64,000 bases of DNA, from contig NW_024467083.1 in the NCBI RefSeq assembly GCF_017591425.1, positions 15,615,001 through 15,679,000 on the forward strand, read 5' to 3'. Positions 58,713 to 64,000 of the stretch are shown piece by piece. Made by a program: the position numbers and the translations under genes. A model generated the notes under the pieces. The model did no database searches. It was given only the letters and a program-made list of their open reading frames with translations, and was not told where the DNA came from. Numbering within the stretch: position 1 is the first letter of the stretch; the number at the start of each line of letters is the position of its first letter. This DNA is from Ochotona curzoniae. Lineage: Eukaryota > Chordata > Mammalia > Lagomorpha > Ochotonidae.

Positions 58713-59738
58713 GTGTGGTAGAATTGCAATTAAATATCAATTCAATTTCCAATCATCATGTTTTAAAGTACTATTATAAGTATATGAAACTTTATGACTA
58801 AAATATGAACTCATAATTTTTAGGACATGCTTAGGTCCAAAACATAATAGGTTAATTCACTTGGTCAATGTTTTTAAAGATTAAATGGTAAGTCACTACC
58901 AAAGTTCCTGCTGTTAGATGTAACTGTAACTTTTGCCTCTGCTATTACCATTTTGCTGGCAGTGTGGATGAATTTCTAATTCAGTTGAAGTGCAACAAAT
59001 AAAATTAGTCAGATTTATAGTTCAATTCAAGAAAGCTGGAAAAGAAAAAATTAACAGCATGCATCGTATTTGACCCTAAATTTGGTAATCAGCCAGTCAT
59101 TACTTTCCCAGTTGGAGGACCTCTCTCCTATACCAATTGTTATTGCTAATTCTGTCTGGATGTACTCCACCAGAGTGGCTAATTGAAGATTGATGCTTAC
59201 TCTTACTTTCCTTTGTTGTTTCCTTAATAACTTCAAAAAGTTTGTTAGATGTCCTAGTTATTCAATAAAAAGTGATTACTTAGAATTTATTTACTTCTAA
59301 TAAATCTGAATAAATATAAGAATTATACAAGACTAAAGAGTTTGGACGACTAAGTAGGCAATCAGGACCCTTAAAGGCCCAGGAAAGATTGGAAGTGGTT
59401 TCCTAGGCAAACACTTGAAGAAACCCGTTGAAAGTGGTCATTGAGAGGGTAGTTGAATTACAAGGTCTGTTGCAATTCAAGGATCTGAGTTCGGTCAAAA
59501 ATGGGCTTATAAGGCAATTTGTACTGTTGAAAAGTGTTGTTGTCAAGCAGCCTTAACTGAGTGACCAGAAATACATAGTGAGCTAGTGACAAAGGAGAGG
59601 CATGATGGCAGTCCAAAGGGACATGCTCTCAGTCACACTAGTGACTCACTGTCCTAGCAAATGGCTATTGCTGAACACTGAAGCTACTGAATCCCAAGAA
59701 AATAATAAACTTTTGAAAAGTACAGGTTTCCTCATGAC
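58713..59738. other. Intergenic stretch, unassigned
   Basis: No gene, RNA or repeat boundary recognised over about 1 kb. Confidence 0.45.
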
Positions 59739-59766
59739 TTCTTCTTCTTCTTCTTCTTCTTCATCC
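59739..59766. repeat. (CTT)n trinucleotide microsatellite
   Basis: About eight cttcttctt units in a row, next to the tail of a reverse SINE. Confidence 0.9.
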
Positions 59767-59771
59767 TCTTT

Positions 59772-60068
59772 TAAGATTTATTTACTTTTATTGGAAAGGC
59801 AAATTTATAGACAAGGAGAAAGATCTTCCATCTGCTGGTTCATTTTCCAAGTGGTTGCAATGGCTGGATCTGAGGTGATTTGAAGCCAAGGATTAGGAAC
59901 TTCCTCCTGGTCTCCCCCACAGGTACAGGGTTCCAAGGTTTTGGTCCATCCTGCACTGTTTTGCTACACCACAAGCAGAAAGCAGGATGGGAAATGGAGC
60001 AGCCAAAACATGAACTAATTCCCATTAGGGATGCTGCCACTCCAATTGAACCATTGCACCAACCCTCC
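59772..60068 (-). mobile_element. CSINE copy
   Basis: A full reverse copy: aagatttatttacttttatt, agatcttccatctgctggtt, ccaaggttttggtccatcct, ttgaaccattgcaccaaccc. Confidence 0.88.
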
Positions 60069-60514
60069 CAAACACATAATGTAATATTTAATTAACTTTT
60101 AATCAAAATGCTTTATTGTTTTGAGTTCTTGCAATCTGAAAAACATAGCATTGAGTGCTTAGGGACAAAGCTAAAACTATGAGCAAAAGAAAGAAGATTT
60201 CTGCCTTGCTGGGCAATAAGTCCTAATAATTGGATCAGAAGCATATCTCCCTGAGCCTTTTGTAAGGCCTGCAATACAATTCATTTATTAGAGAAATTTT
60301 TGCACACCCCATTCTTTATTTTGTATACCATAGCTATTAGTCTATTGTTTGCTCCCACATAAGAACACGACTACCATGCAGCAGGATCTCTAATTTGTCA
60401 ACAAAGCTGTCATATCAAAACTAATGTTTATGGAATATGTACATGAATAAATAAGTAATTGAGTATGTATCTGTTTTTATGACTACTGTTCTGAGGTTTG
60501 AAAGGAACATTCTT
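60069..60514. other. AT-rich intergenic stretch
   Basis: No gene or named repeat recognised. Confidence 0.45.
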
Positions 60515-60625
60515 TTTTATTATATTTATTTTTGATGATAGTTGATTAGGGTGATATGGGTCAAAGGCTACAAGAAGGTGGGTGAGATCACCATTTTCAC
60601 ATTTTCTCTCTTTTTTCCCTTCCTA
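60515..60625 (-). mobile_element. Severely 5'-truncated 3' end of the array element
   Basis: The phrase gtgatatgggtcaaaggcta, followed by accattttcacattttctct, matches the reverse of the 3' terminus at 9580-9690 (ggcacaaaggttcaagggct, then tttccacatttttttt). Only about 110 bp is present, as expected for target-primed reverse transcription that stopped early. Confidence 0.65.
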
Positions 60626-60907
60626 TAGAAAGGAACATTCTGATTCATTCTTGTCTGTCTAATTTCCTGAAGGAAAGTCCTTTAAAATGGAGTTATTTGT
60701 ATGTGTATTTTCAAAGGACTTTGATGAAACACCTAGTTGCTATTCTAGAAGGAAATTTGAACTTATATCACCGCAGTGTAGAATCTTCTTTCCAATGCCT
60801 TCCATAAATGGGTATTATCAGTCATGTTACTTATCATATGTGGAGAAAAATCATAATGTTCTTTTGAATCTATTTGGTTGGGAAGATAGGTTAGAGAAAG
60901 CCTTCTT
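60626..60907. other. Intergenic stretch
   Basis: A 79-codon frame (60687-60926) overlaps the start of the next SINE and has no recognised motif. Confidence 0.45.
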
Positions 60908-61200
60908 TTTAAAAAAGTTTATTTAAGAGTCAGAGTGAGGAAAAACTTCAACGACAGAGATAGACATTCTATCCTCTAGTTCAGTTCTCAAATGACCTCA
61001 GCAGCTGGGACACAACAAATCTAAAATAAGAAAGCAGAAACTCCAAATGTGTCTTTCACATGAGTGGCAGGGACCCACATACATGAGCCATTGCTTTCTT
61101 TCTTTCCAGGATACACATTACCCAGAAGCCAGATTGAAGTTGGGGGAGAGACTTAATCTTAGACGTTATATGTTAACTAGCCTACTGCATTAGACGACTC
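60908..61200 (-). mobile_element. Old CSINE2-like copy
   Basis: Reverse phrases: aaagtttatttaagagtcag, gggacccacatacatgagcc, aagccagattgaagttgggg and a head complement near 61195. Confidence 0.75.
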
Positions 61201-61284
61201 ATCCAGAGTAGCGATACTTTCACAATAACATTGACATATTTTCCATTATCAAGTGTAACTGTGATTTAACTTCATTATTATCAC

Positions 61285-61616
61285 TTTTTAAAAAGATTTA
61301 TTTATTTATTTATTTACTGCGAAGTCAGATATATGTAAAGAGGAGACAGAGAGAAATATCTTCTCTCTGATGATTCACTCCTCAAGTGACCACAACGGCC
61401 GGTGCTGCGCCGATCCCAAGCCGGGAACCAGGAACCTCTTCCCAGTCTCCCATGTGGGTGCAGGGTCCCAAGGCCTTGTGCCATCCTCGAATGCTTTCCC
61501 CCCAAGCAGGGACCTGGATGGGAAGCGGGCCTGCCGGGACCAAAACCAGCGTCCATTTGGGATTCTGACACATTCGAGGCGAGGACTTTAGCCGCTAGGC
61601 CATAGCGCCGGACCTC
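61285..61616 (-). mobile_element. Young-looking CSINE copy
   Basis: A full reverse copy with many CpGs retained: aaaaagatttatttatttat, ccacaacggccggtgctgcg, cctgccgggaccaaaaccag, aggcgaggactttagccgct, and head complement catagcgccggacc. Confidence 0.93.
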
Positions 61617-62010
61617 ACTTTTGTTTTTTTACCCCTTGTGTTTTTGTTGATTTTTAGAGCTTTTCATGCTTAGAAATACTAATCTATCACATAGATAAGG
61701 AAATTTTCAAACTACTTTCTTACTTACTGTACATCTCTATCATGGGTGTTTGTCAGTAAAATTATAAACTTTGGTGCCATCAAAACAATCAAAATTGTCC
61801 TTTGAGGTTTACGCCTCTAGTGAATTAAAAATTGACAAAACTTTTCAGCTTCTCTCAGTAACTACTTATCAAGTACTTGGTAGGTTTTACGACATGTTAT
61901 GATTAATGGATGTAAGCATAAGTGACTTGGCGAAACTTTGACCAATGTCCCCAAAGTACTTGCTGTTTTTATTTCTGTTTGAAACCGTAAGGCCACCAAA
62001 CTGAAGGAGC
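61617..62010. other. AT-rich intergenic stretch
   Basis: No gene or named repeat recognised. Confidence 0.45.
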
Positions 62011-62160
62011 CCAGGGGCTGACATCATAGCTCAACTGGCTAACGTTTCATCTGCAAGTGCTGGCAACACATATGGGTGTCAGTTTGTGTCCCAGCTGCTC
62101 TACTTTGATCAAACTTGGGAAAGCAGTGAAGGATGGCCCAAAGATTAAGATCCTGCATTT

Positions 62161-62460
62161 GGGGCCCAGCACGAAAGCATAGTGGTTAAAGTCCTTGCCT
62201 TGAATGCCCGGGATCCCATATGGGCACTGGTTCTTATCTTGGCAGCCCCGCTTCCGATCCAGCTCCCTGCCTGTGGCCTGGGAAAGCCTTGGGACCCTCT
62301 ACCAGCCTGGGAGACACAGAGGAGGCTTCTGGCTCCTGCCTTTGGATTGGCTCAGCTCCAGGCATTGCGGCCGCTTGGGGAGTCATCTTCCTCTCTGTGT
62401 CACCTTCTCTCTGTATATCTGCCTTTCCAATAATAATAAATAAATCTTAAAAAAAAAAAA
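62161..62460 (+). mobile_element. Young CSINE nested in the same orientation
   Basis: It runs from ggggcccagcacgaaagcat to ttccaataataataaataaa plus an A-tail. A perfect 10-bp duplication, aagatcctgc, lies at 62147-62156 and 62461-62470. Confidence 0.93.
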
Positions 62461-62568
62461 AAGATCCTGCGTCTGCATGGGAGATACTAAAGAAGTTTGT
62501 GTCTCCTGGCTTCAGATCAGTTTCAGTCGTTGTGTTAATTTGGGAAGTAAATCAGCGGATAGAAGATA

Positions 62569-62575
<7 letters not shown>

Positions 62576-62622
<47 letters not shown>
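62576..62622. repeat. (CT)n microsatellite in a SINE
   Basis: A nearly perfect ctctct run of about 46 bases within the pyrimidine-rich part of the outer SINE. Confidence 0.95.
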
Positions 62623-62627
<5 letters not shown>

Positions 62628-62746
62628 AATCTGCCTTTCCAATAAAATTAAATAAATCTTTGAAGGAGCCCATGCTAGTCATTGTGAGAGGAAAATCTCA
62701 GCCATCCCATTTCCCTTACCTGAGCCCAATCAACCTTTATTTTGGA

Positions 62747-63045
62747 AGTTGCTGTTTATTTGAGAGGCAGGGAGACAGAAAAAGAGAAATCAATGTACCT
62801 GTGTGTGTTTGTGTGTGTGTGTACAGAGAGACTGAGAGAGAGCAGCAGTAGCAGTTGGGCCAGTGTGAAATAGTGAGCCAGGACCACAGAACAGGTCTCC
62901 TGATGAGTAAAGGATAAAGAAATTCTTGAGCCATTACTGCGCTACCTAGGGTCTGCATTAGCAGGGCTGGGGTCAGGTACTTTGATGTGGGATGAACATG
63001 TCTCAATCCATGTTTTAAACGTTGGACTAAATGTCTGCTGTAGCA
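62747..63045 (-). mobile_element. Old CSINE2-like copy with (GT)n
   Basis: Reverse phrases: ttgctgtttatttgagaggc, a (GT)n run at about 62801-62822, gggctggggtcaggtacttt and a head complement near 63040. Confidence 0.78.
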
Positions 63046-63469
63046 ACCTTTTGAGCTAAAATCTGAGTGTGGTTGCTGGTGTGAGCCCAATCCACAAGCA
63101 CAAATAGTACCTTCTCAATTCAGGAAGACTGAAGCAATTGATCATCATTTAAGCTCAGTAAGGAAAATTTGCTATACACTCAGGAAAGTCTTTTCCTTAT
63201 CATTACAAACATACCTAGATAATAAGAATATGTTTATGATTTTTAACACATAAATATAAGTGGAAGTTATTTTGTTATGATAGCACAAACAGAATGCTTT
63301 TTGTCTGATGACATTTATTCTTTATTTGTGAATACTATATTATCTTTTTAAAAAATTTTTATTGCATTTTTTGTGGTTTTATAGGCACAAGGATTCAAAC
63401 GCTTTATTGTCCAAGTAGCTATACAGTGCCATCAAATCACATTGAATGATTTTTTCATTCATTTTAATT
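63046..63469. other. AT-rich intergenic stretch
   Basis: No gene or named repeat recognised. Confidence 0.45.
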
Positions 63470-63778
63470 AATTGATTATTTTATTGGAAAGAAATTTACA
63501 GAGAATGAGCGACAGAGAGATCATCCATGTGCTGATTCATTTCTCAGATGGCTGTAAAAGCAGAAGTGAACTGATCCAAAATGGGATCCAGGAGCTACTT
63601 CCAGTTTCTCCACATGGCTGCAGGGTTGCAAGGCTTTGGGCTGTCCCCCACTGCTCCTTAGACCACAAGCAGGAAGTTGAATGGGCAATGATGTAGCCAG
63701 GACACAAATCAGTTCCCATATGGGATGCCAGCACTTGGGGATGGAGAAATATCTACTTCAAGCAACACACTGGCCCCT
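63470..63778 (-). mobile_element. CSINE copy
   Basis: Reverse phrases: gattattttattggaaagaa, agatcatccatgtgctgatt, ttcccatatgggatgccagc and head complement caacacactggcccc. Confidence 0.88.
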
Positions 63779-63821
63779 CATTAATTTTTGTAAAGATTTC
63801 AAAAAATTTTTAAGTTTACTT

Positions 63822-64000
63822 ATTCATTTTACTTTTTATTTGAAAGGCAGAGTTACTGGGAAAGCAAGGGAGCGCGAGAGAGAAACAGAGAGAGAAATCT
63901 TCCTTCTGCTGGTTTACCGTCTAAATGGTCTCCATGGCTGGAGCTGAGCGTATCTGAAGCCAGGCAGGATCCTTGAGCTCCTTCCAGTTCTACCACGTGT
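63822..64000 (-). mobile_element. CSINE, cut by the window end
   Basis: The tail-side half of a reverse copy: tactttttatttgaaaggca, gagagaaacagagagagaaa, tcttccttctgctggtttac. It continues beyond the window. Confidence 0.85.

Larger units (their letters stand above)
62011..62660 (+). mobile_element. CSINE split by a younger SINE
   Basis: The left piece (62011-62160) has ggggctgacatcatagctca and gtttgtgtcccagctgctct. The right piece (62461-62660) resumes with gtctgcatgggagatactaa and ends ccaataaaattaaataaatc. The two meet at a duplicated aagatcctgc. Confidence 0.9.

Overview
The window is nuclear DNA of a lagomorph, and more likely a pika (Ochotona) than a rabbit or hare. The main evidence is about 60 copies of a tRNA-derived CSINE-type SINE. 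The sense copies open with ggcccagcgcggtggc, carry a B-box-like ggttctaatccc, end in ccaataaaaataaatc plus an A-tail, and are often bounded by target-site duplications (TSDs). The youngest subfamily departs from the rabbit consensus as I remember it, which is why I favour pika; that genus call is an inference.

There is one protein-coding gene I can support: an intact, intronless PRMT6 (protein arginine N-methyltransferase 6) at 40314-41447 on the + strand. It sits in a CpG-rich block with a ZNF143/SBS-like promoter motif, and three candidate polyadenylation signals lie downstream. Everything else looks like intergenic, repeat-dominated DNA. I see no second exon-bearing gene and no bacterial-type features.

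Layout: 1-0.75 kb is a MaLR/MLT1-like LTR split by a SINE. From 3.2 to 13.3 kb is a dense nest of SINEs around three copies of a GC-rich, tandem-array-bearing retroelement. A fourth long copy lies at 26.3-28.9 kb and short 3' ends at 9.5 and 60.5 kb. At 13.2-13.35 kb there is a long polypurine tract. From 13.4 to 26 kb come SINEs, MLT1-like, MIR and L2 relics, a U6 snRNA pseudogene (17.66 kb) and a second GC-rich degenerate array (18.8-20.6 kb). From 29 to 39 kb are SINEs (one very young with a 19-bp perfect TSD), MER5 and other ancient repeats. PRMT6 and its UTRs occupy about 40.1-42.8 kb. From 43 to 64 kb are SINEs, MIR relics, an endogenous-retrovirus LTR region (46.9-48.3 kb), an MLT1-like LTR and several SINE-in-SINE nests.

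I did not find a convincing new gene system. The most unusual item is the array-bearing retroelement: several copies share a unique 3' end, an A-rich tail and irregular roughly 50-90 bp tandem units, and one copy has a perfect 11-bp TSD. Repeat boundaries were set by eye and may be off by 5-20 bases.
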